Source of the DNA: Geodermatophilus marinus
Lineage (GTDB): Bacteria > Actinomycetota > Actinomycetes > Mycobacteriales > Geodermatophilaceae
Direction of reading: 5' to 3'
DNA: 64,000 nucleotides
Assembly (NCBI RefSeq): GCF_003428645.1
Contig: NZ_QVQH01000011.1
Location: forward strand, 62,001-126,000
Numbering within the stretch: the stretch's first letter is position 1; each line of letters begins with the position of its first letter. The position numbers were made by a program, and so were the translations under genes. Below are positions 50,311 through 58,474 of this stretch, one piece after another. A model generated the notes under the pieces. The model saw only the letters and a program-made list of their open reading frames with translations. It made no database searches and was not told where the DNA came from.

Positions 50311-50945
50311 CCGGGGCCCCGGCCGGCCAGCAGCGCCACGACCTCCTCGTCGGGGGTCTGGGTGAAGTCGCCGTAGACCTGGCCCACGGCCCGGAACCCC
50401 GGCGGGGTCTCCAGCGCCACCAGCTCGTCGACCTCGCCGGCCAGCTCGCCGACCACCCGGGGCGCGGCGACCGGGACGGCGAGCACCACCCGGGCGGCGC
50501 CCAGGGTCCGCGCCACCGCGCAGGCCGCCCGGGCGGTGGCCCCGGTCGCCACGCCGTCGTCCACCACCACGGCCGTCCGGCCGGCCAGCGGGACCCGCGG
50601 GCGGTCGCCGCGGAAGGCGCGGGCGCGGCGGGCGAGCTCGGCCCGCTCCTGCCGCTCCACCGCGGCGAGGGCCTCCTCGCCGACCCCGGACCGGGCGAGG
50701 ACGTCCCGGTTGAGCACCACCGCGCCGTCCTCGCCGACCGCCCCCATCGCCAGCTCGGGCCGGGCCGGCAGGCCGAGCTTGCGCACCAGCACCACGTCCA
50801 GGGGCGCGTCGAGCGCGCGGGCCACCTCGGCCGCCACCGGAACCCCGCCGCGGGGCAGCCCGAGCACCACGGGGTCGGCCGGCCCGAGGTCGGCCAGCCG
50901 GGCGCCGAGCTGCCGCCCGGCGTCGCGGCGGTCGGCGAAGGGCAC
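50295..50945 (-). CDS. Phosphoribosyltransferase-family protein
   Basis: 216 residues, type I PRTase fold. The PRPP-binding loop is TAVVVDDGVATGATARAAC, preceded by VVLGLPRGGVPVAAEVARAL and LVRKLGLPARPELAMGAVGE; these match the predicted PRTases common near dienelactone-hydrolase-like genes in actinobacteria. GTG at 50945 is preceded by GAGGAGG at 7 nt. The acceptor base is unknown, and the hood region does not resemble classic purine or pyrimidine enzymes. Confidence 0.92.
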   Translation of the reverse strand: MPFADRRDAGRQLGARLADLGPADPVVLGLPRGGVPVAAEVARALDAPLDVVLVRKLGLPARPELAMGAVGEDGAVVLNRDVLARSGVGEEALAAVERQERAELARRARAFRGDRPRVPLAGRTAVVVDDGVATGATARAACAVARTLGAARVVLAVPVAAPRVVGELAGEVDELVALETPPGFRAVGQVYGDFTQTPDEEVVALLAGRGPGQVDA

Positions 50946-51098
50946 GCGGTCACCTCCTCGGTCGCCGCCCCATCGTGGCCCCGCGGCGGGTCCCGCGCAG
51001 CCCCCGGGGCCCGGCAGGGACGAAGGGCCCTGGTGTGCGAACGGTGCACAAGTGACGGTTGGGAGGTGTCGCGCCCCGAACGAGAGGGTCTTCCCCGC

Positions 51099-51293
51099 AT
51101 GACGCTGACCGACGACCCCGCCGTCGACCAGGCCGTCGCCCGCCTCTCCGACGAGTTCGCCGCCCGCCTGCGCCCGCAGGTGATCGGCACCGTCGTGCGC
51201 ACCTGCCGCCGCGACCTCTCGGGGGTGCCCGTGACGGCGCTCCCGGAGCTCGTCGAGCGGCTGGCCCGGACCCGGCTGGAGGCCGGCGTCTGA
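51099..51293 (+). CDS. 64-aa three-helix-bundle protein
   Basis: A small helical protein: DPAVDQAVARLSDEFAARL, PQVIGTVVRTCRRDL and LPELVERLARTRLEAGV form three amphipathic helices. It resembles the actinobacterial three-helix bundle dimerization domain proteins, often linked to two-component or stress systems. ATG 51099 is followed closely by the first helix. It lies divergent from the PRTase gene and 31 bp before the ABC-F gene. Function unknown. Confidence 0.65.
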   Translation: MTLTDDPAVDQAVARLSDEFAARLRPQVIGTVVRTCRRDLSGVPVTALPELVERLARTRLEAGV

Positions 51294-51324
51294 CACCGGT
51301 TGCCCCGCCCGCCACCATGTCGGG

Positions 51325-52944
51325 GTGGGCTACGTCGACGTGACCGGGGTCCGGCACACCCTCCCCGACGGCCGGGTGCTGCTCGACGAGGTCTCCTTCC
51401 GGGTGGGCGAGGGAGCCCGCGCGGCCCTCGTCGGCGAGAACGGCGCCGGCAAGACGACGCTGCTGCGCATCATCGGCGGCGACCTCGTCCCCGAGGCGGG
51501 CGCGGTGGCGCGCTCCGGCGGCCTCGGCGTCATGCGGCAGTTCATCGGCTCGGTCCGGGACGGCACGACCGTGCAGCGCTTCCTGGTCGACGTCGCGCCG
51601 CCGGCCGTCCGGGCCGCGTGGGAGGCCGTGGAGGCCGCCGAGCTGACCCTCATGGAGACCGACGACGACGCCGCGCAGCTGGCCTACGCCGACGCGCTGG
51701 CGCAGTGGGGGGACGCCGGCGGCTACGAGGCCGAGGTCACCTGGGACGCCGTGACCGTCGCGGCGCTCGGGGTGCCCTACGAGCGGTGCAAGTACCGCGA
51801 GCTGTCCACCCTCTCGGGCGGGGAGCAGAAGCGGCTGGCCCTGGAGGCGCTGCTGCGCGGACCCGACCAGGTGCTGCTGCTCGACGAGCCCGACAACTAC
51901 CTCGACGTCCCCGGCAAGCGGTGGCTCGAGCAGCGGCTGCTGGAGACCCGCAAGACGGTGCTGTTCGTCAGCCACGACCGGGAGCTGCTGGCCCGGGTGG
52001 CCGACCGGGTGGTCACCGTCGAGGGCGGGACCGCCTGGGTGCACGGCGGGGGCTTCGCCTCCTACCCCGCGGCGCGGGAGGCCCGCCACGAGCGGCTGGC
52101 CGAGCTGCGCCGCCGCTGGGAGGAGGAGCACCAGCGCCTCGTCGACCTGGTGCGCACGCTGCAGCAGCAGGCCGCCAACTCCCCGGACATGGCCTCGCGG
52201 TACCGGGCGGCGCAGACCCGGCTGGCGAGGTTCGAGGCGGCCGGCCCGCCGCCGGACCGCCCGCCGGAGCAGCGGGTCGCGATGCGGCTGCGCGGCGGCC
52301 GGACCGGGGTCCGGGCGGTCGTGGCCGAGCAGCTGGAGCTGGCCGGGCTCATGCGGCCGTTCGACCTGGAGGTCTGGTACGGCGACCGGGTCGGCGTGCT
52401 CGGGGCCAACGGGGCGGGCAAGTCGCACCTCCTGCGGCTGCTGGCCGGGGAGGGCGTCGTCCACACCGGCAGCTGGCGGCTCGGGGCGCGCGTCGTCCCG
52501 GGGCTGTTCGCCCAGACCCACGCCCACCCCGGGTGGCTCGACCGGACCCTGGTCGACCTGCTGTGGCACGGCGAGCCCGGGCGGCCGGGGGTCGACCGCG
52601 GCCGGGCGATGGCCGCGCTGCGCCGCTACGGCCTGGCGGCCTCGGGCGACCAGGTCTACGGGACGCTCTCCGGCGGGCAGCAGGCGCGCTTCCAGGTCCT
52701 GCTGCTCGAGCTCTCCGGCGCGACGCTGCTGCTGCTCGACGAGCCGACCGACAACCTCGACGTGCTCTCCGCGGAGGCGCTCGAGGCGGCGCTGGCCGCC
52801 TTCGAGGGCACGGTGCTCGCGGTCACCCACGACCGCTGGTTCGCCCGCTCCTTCGACCGCTTCCTGGTCTTCGGCAGCGACGGGCTCGTGTACGAGTCGG
52901 CCGAGCCGGTGTTCGACGAGGCCCGGGTGGCCCGCGCCCGCTGA
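51325..52944 (+). CDS. ABC-F family ATPase
   Basis: 539 residues, two ATPase cassettes and no membrane domain. Cassette 1: GENGAGKTT (38-46), LSGGEQKRLALEALL, LLLDEPDNYLDV, LFVSHDREL. Linker rich in charged helices (around 240-290) typical of ABC-F. Cassette 2: LGANGAGKSHLLRLL, LSGGQQARFQVLLLE, LLLDEPTDNLDV and AVTHDRWFARSF. ABC-F proteins act on the ribosome, rescuing stalled or antibiotic-bound complexes. Asn-Tyr instead of Thr-Asn in the first Walker B tail is slightly unusual. GTG 51325 gives MGYVDV, the usual start. Confidence 0.95.
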   Translation: MGYVDVTGVRHTLPDGRVLLDEVSFRVGEGARAALVGENGAGKTTLLRIIGGDLVPEAGAVARSGGLGVMRQFIGSVRDGTTVQRFLVDVAPPAVRAAWEAVEAAELTLMETDDDAAQLAYADALAQWGDAGGYEAEVTWDAVTVAALGVPYERCKYRELSTLSGGEQKRLALEALLRGPDQVLLLDEPDNYLDVPGKRWLEQRLLETRKTVLFVSHDRELLARVADRVVTVEGGTAWVHGGGFASYPAAREARHERLAELRRRWEEEHQRLVDLVRTLQQQAANSPDMASRYRAAQTRLARFEAAGPPPDRPPEQRVAMRLRGGRTGVRAVVAEQLELAGLMRPFDLEVWYGDRVGVLGANGAGKSHLLRLLAGEGVVHTGSWRLGARVVPGLFAQTHAHPGWLDRTLVDLLWHGEPGRPGVDRGRAMAALRRYGLAASGDQVYGTLSGGQQARFQVLLLELSGATLLLLDEPTDNLDVLSAEALEAALAAFEGTVLAVTHDRWFARSFDRFLVFGSDGLVYESAEPVFDEARVARAR

Positions 52945-52990
52945 CGCCCGGGCACGGCTTCCTGTCCCGCGCTCATCCCGGCCGTGGGCC

Positions 52991-54199
52991 TCAGCCGAAC
53001 GCCCGCCCCTCGCCCCGGTAGGTCGGGAGCGGCTCGCCCCGCACGTCCCCGGCGAGCGGGTGCAGGACGTCGACGTGCTCGCACAGCTCCCCGGCCTTGG
53101 CGTGCCGGAACCACACGCGGTCGCCGACCCGCAGCCCCGCCGTCCCCCGCCCGCGCAGCGGGGTCTGCACCTCCCCGGCGGCCTCGGTGCCCAGCAGCCG
53201 CAGGCCCGCGGGGAGCACCGGCCGGGGGAGCCGCTCGGCACCGGGCGGTCCGGAGGCGATCCAGCCGCCACCGGCGACGGTCGCCAGCCCGGGGCCCGGC
53301 AGCCGGGTGACCGGCAGCGCGAACAGGGCCGCCGGGCGCGGGGTGAAGGCGCGGTAGCCGTCGAACAGCGTCGGCCCGAACAGCCCCGAGCCGGCCGCGA
53401 CCTCGGTGACCGCGGCATCGGCGGCGGTGCGCTCCAGGCTGCCGGTGCCACCGCCGTTGACGAACCCCGGCCGGGCGACCGCCGTGACCGCCGCGACGAC
53501 CGCGGCCCGGCGCCCGGCGAGCTCGCGGACCGACACCGCCTGCAGGCCGCGCACCGCCAGGCCGCGGGCCCGCCGCCCGGGCGGGTCGTCGGGCACGCCG
53601 GCGACCTGCGCCTCGTAGGCCAGCACCCCGGCCAGCACGAAGCCCGGCCGGCCGGTCACCGCGCGGGCCAGCGCGGCGGCCTCCGCCGGGGTGTGCACCG
53701 GGGACCGCCGGACCCCGACGTGCACCGGCCCGGCCCGCAGCGAGGCGTCGACGTCCAGGCAGACCCGCACCGGCGGCCGCCGCGAGGGGGGCGCCACCGA
53801 GTCGACGAGGTCGAGCTGGTCGGTCGAGTCGACGACCAGGGTGACCCGCGCCGCCGCCGTCCCGTCGGCGACCAGCCGGCGCAGCGCGGCGCGGTCGGCG
53901 GTGGGGTAGCCGACGACCACGTCCTCGCTGACCGGGTCCGGGCCGGTCGCCAGCCACAGCGCCTCGGCCAGCGCGTAGGCCAGGACGCCGGCGAAGCCGG
54001 GCCGGGCGAGCACCCGGCGCAGCGCCGCCCGGCAGCGCACCGACTTGCTCGCCACCCGCACGGGCAGGCCGCCGGCGCGGCGCACCAGGTCGTCGGCGTT
54101 GGCGTCGAGCGCGTCGAGGTCGAGGACGGCGAGGGGCGGGTCGAGGTCCGCGGTGGCCCGGTCGAGCCGGGCGCGGGCCGGGGACGGGACGGCGCTCAC
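52991..54199 (-). CDS. PLP-dependent alanine-racemase-fold enzyme (amino acid deaminase/aldolase type)
   Basis: 402 residues of fold type III. PLP lysine in LPVRVASKSVRC near residue 53; GVLAYALAEALWLATG, VVVGYPTA, VCLDVDASLRAGPVHVGVRR and FVNGGGTGSLE follow, and the C-terminal part HAKAGELCEHVDVLHPLAG carries His and Cys that coordinate zinc in D-threonine aldolase and D-serine dehydratase relatives. It likely cleaves or deaminates a D-amino acid. It is divergent from the lactone-oxidase gene. GTG 54199 chosen as the first start before the conserved DLDPPLAVLDLDALD segment. Confidence 0.9.
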   Translation of the reverse strand: MSAVPSPARARLDRATADLDPPLAVLDLDALDANADDLVRRAGGLPVRVASKSVRCRAALRRVLARPGFAGVLAYALAEALWLATGPDPVSEDVVVGYPTADRAALRRLVADGTAAARVTLVVDSTDQLDLVDSVAPPSRRPPVRVCLDVDASLRAGPVHVGVRRSPVHTPAEAAALARAVTGRPGFVLAGVLAYEAQVAGVPDDPPGRRARGLAVRGLQAVSVRELAGRRAAVVAAVTAVARPGFVNGGGTGSLERTAADAAVTEVAAGSGLFGPTLFDGYRAFTPRPAALFALPVTRLPGPGLATVAGGGWIASGPPGAERLPRPVLPAGLRLLGTEAAGEVQTPLRGRGTAGLRVGDRVWFRHAKAGELCEHVDVLHPLAGDVRGEPLPTYRGEGRAFG

Positions 54200-54287
54200 C
54201 GGGGAGAGCGTGGCCGCGCGACCGCGGAGGGTCAAGGCCGGGATGGGCCGGTTGACCTGCGCACTCCCCGCCCGGCAGAGTGCCCGC

Positions 54288-55625
54288 GTGCCTGGGTCGG
54301 CGGCGGTCGAGCGAGCGGAGCGGGCCCGCTGGCGCAACTGGGCCGGCAACGAGCGCGCCGAGGCCCGGGTGGTGCACGCGCGCTCGGTCGAGGACGTGGT
54401 GGCCGAGCTCAGCGCGGCGGCCGCCTCGGGCGGCCGGGTGCGGCCGATCGGCAGCAGCCACTCCTTCTCCGCGATCGGGCGCCCCGAGCAGACGCAGCTG
54501 GTGCTCGACGGGCTCACCGGCATCACGGTCACCGGCGACGGGCTGGTGACCGTCGGGGCCGGGACGCCGCTCTACCGGCTCAACGCCGAGCTGTGCCGGG
54601 CGGGCTGGGCGCTGACCAACCTCGGGGACGTCGACCGCCAGACGGTGGCCGGCGCGCTGGCCACCGGCACGCACGGCACCGGCGCCGCCTTCGGGGGGCT
54701 GGCCACCCAGGTGCGCGCGCTCGAGCTGGTCACGCCGGCGGGGGAGGTGCTGCGCTGCACGCCGGAGGAGCACCCCGACGTCTACGCCGCCGCCCGCGTC
54801 GGGCTGGGTGCGCTGGGCGTCGTGACGGCGGTGACCCTGCAGGCCGAGCCGGCGTTCGCGCTGCACGCCGTCGAGGGCCCGGGCCGGCTGGACGAGGCGC
54901 TGGAGCGCTTCGAGGAGCTCATGACCTCCACCGACCACGTCGAGTTCTACTGGTTCCCGCACACCGACGCGACGCTGCTCAAGTGCCACACCCGCGTGGG
55001 CCTGGACGGCGGGCTCGACCCGCTGCCCCGCTGGAAGGCGGTGTGGGACGACGAGGTGCTGGCCAACGCCGCCTTCGCCGGCGTGGTCGCGGCCGGGCGG
55101 CGGGTGCCCGCCCTCGTCCCGCCGCTGGCCCGCTTCTCGGCCCGGGCGCTGGGCCCGCGGACCTGGACCGACCACTCGCACCGGGTGTTCGTCAGCCGCC
55201 GGCGGGTGCGGTTCCTGGAGATGGAGTACGCGGTGCCGCGCGGCGAGGCCCCGGCGGTCCTCGCCGAGCTGCGCCGGGTGCACGCCGCGGGCGACTGGCG
55301 CACCGCCTTCCCGGTCGAGGTCCGGCTGGCCGCCGCCGACGACGTCCCCCTGTCGACGGCCGGCGGCCGCGACACCGCCTACGTCGCCGCCCACGTGCCG
55401 GCCGGCACCGACCCGGGCCCGTGGTTCTGCGCCCTGGAGTCGATCGCCGCGGCGGTGGGCGGCCGGCCGCACTGGGGGAAGCTGCACGGGCTGGACGCCG
55501 GCGCCCTGCGCGAGCGCTACCCGCGCTTCGACGAGTTCCTCGCCGTCCGCGACCGGCTGGACCCGACCGGGGTGCTGGCCAACGCGCACCTCGACCGGGT
55601 CCTCGGTCCCGCGCCCGGCCGCTGA
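54288..55625 (+). CDS. D-arabinono-1,4-lactone oxidase-type FAD enzyme
   Basis: 445 residues, VAO/PCMH-type flavoprotein. The FAD-binding part contains RPIGSSHSFSAIGRPEQTQL with the GSSHS motif, LTNLGDVDRQTVAGALATGT and HGTGAAFGGLATQ; the C-terminal ALO domain ends YPRFDEFLAVRDRLDPTGVL, and HWGKLH is a conserved catalytic-region motif. Members oxidise aldonolactones or sugar alcohols. CAGAGT 6 nt before the GTG could be a leaderless -10. The neighbouring racemase-fold gene is divergent. Confidence 0.93.
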   Translation: MPGSAAVERAERARWRNWAGNERAEARVVHARSVEDVVAELSAAAASGGRVRPIGSSHSFSAIGRPEQTQLVLDGLTGITVTGDGLVTVGAGTPLYRLNAELCRAGWALTNLGDVDRQTVAGALATGTHGTGAAFGGLATQVRALELVTPAGEVLRCTPEEHPDVYAAARVGLGALGVVTAVTLQAEPAFALHAVEGPGRLDEALERFEELMTSTDHVEFYWFPHTDATLLKCHTRVGLDGGLDPLPRWKAVWDDEVLANAAFAGVVAAGRRVPALVPPLARFSARALGPRTWTDHSHRVFVSRRRVRFLEMEYAVPRGEAPAVLAELRRVHAAGDWRTAFPVEVRLAAADDVPLSTAGGRDTAYVAAHVPAGTDPGPWFCALESIAAAVGGRPHWGKLHGLDAGALRERYPRFDEFLAVRDRLDPTGVLANAHLDRVLGPAPGR

Positions 55626-55639
55626 GGTCGGCGTCCCCC

Positions 55640-56848
55640 CTACGCGCGCGCGGCGCCGGTGACCTCCGGCGCGGGCACGGCCCCGGCGAGCGCGGCCGGC
55701 GCGGCCGCCCGCCGCTCGGCCACCAGGGCGAGGACGGCGACGCCCGAGCCGACCAGGGCCAGCACCGCGCCCACCCAGATGGGGGCGGTGAAGCCGAACC
55801 CGGCGGTGAGCACGGCCGCGCCGATGGCCGCCCCCAGGGCGTTGGCCACGTTGAACGCGCCCTGGTTGGCCGCCGACACCAGGCTGCCGCCGGGCACCCG
55901 CGCGGCGACGATCACCCCGTTCTGCACGACCGGGCCGAGGGCGAAGGCCAGCGTGCCGAAGAGCACCAGCAGCACGACCGCGGCCGCCGGTGTCCGGGCC
56001 AGGACGGCGAAGGCGACGAGCACGCCGGCCGTGGCGAGCAGCCCCACGACGACGAACGCGAAGCCGAAGCGGTCGCCGAGCGGGCCGCCGGCCAGCGTCC
56101 CCACGGTGGTGCCGATGCCGAAAAGCGCCAGCACCGGGGTCACCCAGACCTCGGGGATGCCGCCGAGGTCGGTGAGGATCGGGCTGACGTAGCTGTAGAC
56201 GGCGAACAGGGCCGAGAAGCCGACCATGGTCAGCCCGAGGACCAGCCAGACCTGGCCGCGCCGGAAGGCCCGGAGCTCGGCCCGCAGGTCCCCGCCCTCG
56301 CCGGCCTCGTCGGGCAGCCAGGCCACCAGGCCGGCGATGGTGACCAGGCCGATGACCGCGATCCCGCCGAGCACGAGCCGCCAGCTGGTCTGCTGGGCGA
56401 CGAACGTGCCCAGCGGCACGCCGATCACGTTGGCGAGGGTGAGCCCGGTCATCATCAGCGAGATCGCGCGGGTGGCCCGCCCCGGCGGTACCAGCCGCCG
56501 GGCCGCGACCGCGCCCACCCCGAAGAACGAGCCGTGCGCCAGGGCGGTGAGCACCCGGGCGGCGACCAGCGCCTCGTACGTCGGGGCCAGCGCCGAGAGC
56601 AGGTTGCCGACCGTGAAGACGACCATCAGCGCGACCAGCACCCGCCGGGGTGCGAAGCGGACCCCCAGGGCGGTGAGCGTCGGAGCGCCCAGCACCACGC
56701 CGACGGCGTAGGCGGAGATGAGCAGGCCGACGGCCGACACGGAGACCCCGAGCCCGCCGGCGATCTGGGGCAGCATCCCCATGACGACGAACTCGGTGGT
56801 GCCGATGCCGAAGGCACCGATGGCGAGGGCGAGCAGACCGCGGGGCAC
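55640..56848 (-). CDS. MFS transporter (AraJ/DHA1-type exporter)
   Basis: 402 residues with twelve membrane helices. Family motifs: LALAIGAFGIGTTEFVVMGM (typical AraJ/YdhP start), ISAYAVGVVLGAPTLTALGV, LTALAHGSFFGVGAVAA with the motif-C-like region, and PLGTFVAQQTSWRLVLGGIA. It probably exports sugars or drug-like compounds by proton antiport. Convergent with the lactone oxidase gene (gap 14 bp). No dedicated regulator nearby. Confidence 0.93.
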   Translation of the reverse strand: MPRGLLALAIGAFGIGTTEFVVMGMLPQIAGGLGVSVSAVGLLISAYAVGVVLGAPTLTALGVRFAPRRVLVALMVVFTVGNLLSALAPTYEALVAARVLTALAHGSFFGVGAVAARRLVPPGRATRAISLMMTGLTLANVIGVPLGTFVAQQTSWRLVLGGIAVIGLVTIAGLVAWLPDEAGEGGDLRAELRAFRRGQVWLVLGLTMVGFSALFAVYSYVSPILTDLGGIPEVWVTPVLALFGIGTTVGTLAGGPLGDRFGFAFVVVGLLATAGVLVAFAVLARTPAAAVVLLVLFGTLAFALGPVVQNGVIVAARVPGGSLVSAANQGAFNVANALGAAIGAAVLTAGFGFTAPIWVGAVLALVGSGVAVLALVAERRAAAPAALAGAVPAPEVTGAARA

Positions 56849-57005
56849 GGGGCAGGGCTCCTGGGGACGACGACGGTGGGGCGGCGGACGTCGTCGTCCG
56901 GCCGGGGTCGGTTGCGACCCTCTCCCGGGCCAAGCCGGTACCCCCGCGCGGCATGCCCCGACCGGCGGGTGGGGCTGCTCACACGCGGGGGGCCGGCCGG
57001 CGCGC

Positions 57006-58187
57006 TCAGGGCTGCAGGAGGACCTTCACCGTGCCGTCCTTCTTCTCGCGGAAGTTCGCGTAGGCCTCCGGGGCCTGCTCGAGCGGTACCCGGTGGGTGG
57101 CGAAGTCGTCGACGCCCAGGGGGTCGCCCTCGGTGAGCAGCGGCAGGATGTCGGGCACCCAGCGCCAGACGTTGGCCTGGCCCATGCGCAGCTGGACCTG
57201 CTTGTCGAACATCCGCATGAGCGGCAGCGGGTCGGTGGCGCCGCCGTAGACGCCGGACAGGGAGATCGTCCCGCCCCGGCGGACGGCCTCGATGGCGGTG
57301 TTGAGCGCGGCCAGGCGGTCGACGCCGGCCACCTGCATGACCTTCTCCATGACCGCGTCCGGGAGCACGGCCGAGGCCTTCTGCGCGGCCCAGGCGAACG
57401 GGGAGTCGTGCGCCTCCATGCCGACCGCGTCGATGACCGCGTCGGGCCCGCGCCCCTGCGTGGCGTCGCGGATGGCCGGGACGACGTCGTCCTGGTCGGT
57501 GGAGCGGATGACCTCCGTGCCGCGGGCGGTCGCCCGCCGGAGCCGCTCGGGGACGACGTCGACGCCGTACACCTTCTCGATGCCCAGGTGGCGCGCGATG
57601 CGGGTGCACATGTCGCCGATCGGTCCCAGGCCGAGCACGAGCAGCGTGCCGCCGGGCGGGGTCGCGGCGTACTGGACCGCCTGCCACGCGGTCGGCACCA
57701 CGTCGGACAGGTAGACGAACCGGTCGTCGGGCAGGCCCTGGGGGACCTTGATCGGCAGCGTGTTGCCGAACGGCACGCGCAGGTACTCGGCCTGCCCGCC
57801 CGGCACCTGGCCGTAGAGCTTGGTGTAGCCGAACAGGGAGGCGCCGAAGCCCTGCTCCCGGTTCTGGGTGGTCTCGCACTGCGACTGCAGGCCCTCGGAG
57901 CACATCCAGCAGGTGCCGCAGGAGATGTTGAAGGGGACGACGACCCGGTCACCGGGCCGGACGGCGGTGACCTCCGGGCCGACCTCGCGGACGACGCCCA
58001 TCGGCTCGTGGCCCATGACGTCGCCCACGGTCATGAAGGGGGCCATGACCTCGATCAGGTGCAGGTCCGACCCGCAGATGCCGCTCGAGGTGATCTCCAC
58101 GATCACGTCGGTCGGCTCCTGGATCGTCGGGTCGGGGACGGTGTCCACCCGGACGTCGGCCCGGCCGTGCCAGGTGACTGCGCGCAT
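57006..58187 (-). CDS. Zinc-dependent alcohol dehydrogenase (formaldehyde-dehydrogenase-like MDR)
   Basis: 393 residues. Catalytic zinc: GICGSDLH and MGHEPMGVV (Cys, His, Glu). Structural zinc lobe: PFNISCGTCWMCSEGLQSQC, four cysteines. Rossmann motif LVLGLGPIGDMCTRIARHLG and acidic VYGVDVVPERL indicate NAD. The long insertion around VGMEAHDSPFAWAAQKASAV is typical of the FdhA/glutathione-independent formaldehyde dehydrogenase branch common in soil actinobacteria. ATG 58187 follows GAGGAGC. An inverted repeat at 58291-58309 may regulate it. Confidence 0.94.
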   Translation of the reverse strand: MRAVTWHGRADVRVDTVPDPTIQEPTDVIVEITSSGICGSDLHLIEVMAPFMTVGDVMGHEPMGVVREVGPEVTAVRPGDRVVVPFNISCGTCWMCSEGLQSQCETTQNREQGFGASLFGYTKLYGQVPGGQAEYLRVPFGNTLPIKVPQGLPDDRFVYLSDVVPTAWQAVQYAATPPGGTLLVLGLGPIGDMCTRIARHLGIEKVYGVDVVPERLRRATARGTEVIRSTDQDDVVPAIRDATQGRGPDAVIDAVGMEAHDSPFAWAAQKASAVLPDAVMEKVMQVAGVDRLAALNTAIEAVRRGGTISLSGVYGGATDPLPLMRMFDKQVQLRMGQANVWRWVPDILPLLTEGDPLGVDDFATHRVPLEQAPEAYANFREKKDGTVKVLLQP

Positions 58188-58290
58188 GAGAGCTGCTCCT
58201 CGGGGTCGGTGAGCTCGGTCGGGCCTCTCCTGCCCGGCGTGAGGTGCATCGCCCCGGGCACCTGCGCCTCCCCGGCGCGTCGAGCGCGTC

Positions 58291-58309
58291 GCGTCACACC
58301 AGGTGACGC
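58291..58309. promoter_or_regulatory. Inverted repeat, possible operator
   Basis: GCGTCAC (58291-58297) and its exact complement (58303-58309) with a 5-nt spacer, about 100 bp upstream of the alcohol dehydrogenase start. Confidence 0.4.
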
Positions 58310-58379
58310 AGCGTCGAACCACATCCGTGAGTCTTGGTGAGCCAGGACACAAAAGCGCTGGTTAGTACCCCGGTCGTCA

Positions 58380-58405
58380 GATCACGAAACGGTCACGGCG
58401 TGTTT
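58380..58405 (+). promoter_or_regulatory. MtrA-box-like direct repeat before M23 peptidase 2
   Basis: GATCAC (58380-58385) and GGTCAC (58391-58396), 11 bp apart, then GTGTTT at 58400-58405. Order and spacing equal those before M23 paralogue 1. Confidence 0.55.
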
Positions 58406-58415
58406 ACATGGGCCC

Positions 58416-58445
58416 CGGCCCACCGCCCGCTCGGGTGGTGGGCCG
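58416..58445 (+). promoter_or_regulatory. Stable hairpin in the 5' leader of M23 peptidase 2
   Basis: Thirteen-nt arms (58416-58428 and 58433-58445) pair with one mismatch around a 4-nt loop, 29 nt before the start codon. Could act in mRNA stability or attenuation. It does not match a riboswitch that I know. Confidence 0.45.
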
Positions 58446-58474
58446 AGTCCTGTCGCCTCCCGGAAGCCTGGTGC

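Larger units (their letters stand above)
58188..58474. other. Divergent regulatory region between alcohol dehydrogenase and M23 gene
   Basis: About 287 bp without a gene. Contains the inverted repeat at 58291-58309, a copy of the 12-mer GTGAGCCAGGAC (58337-58348) also seen bounding repeat copy 2, the MtrA-like direct repeat at 58380-58405 and a strong hairpin at 58416-58445 in the leader of the M23 gene. Confidence 0.65.

Noticed and set aside
58411-58474. Possible c-di-AMP (ydaO-type) riboswitch before M23 peptidase 2
   Set aside because: Such riboswitches often precede actinobacterial wall hydrolases, but the conserved sequence blocks are not present here; only one simple hairpin is seen.
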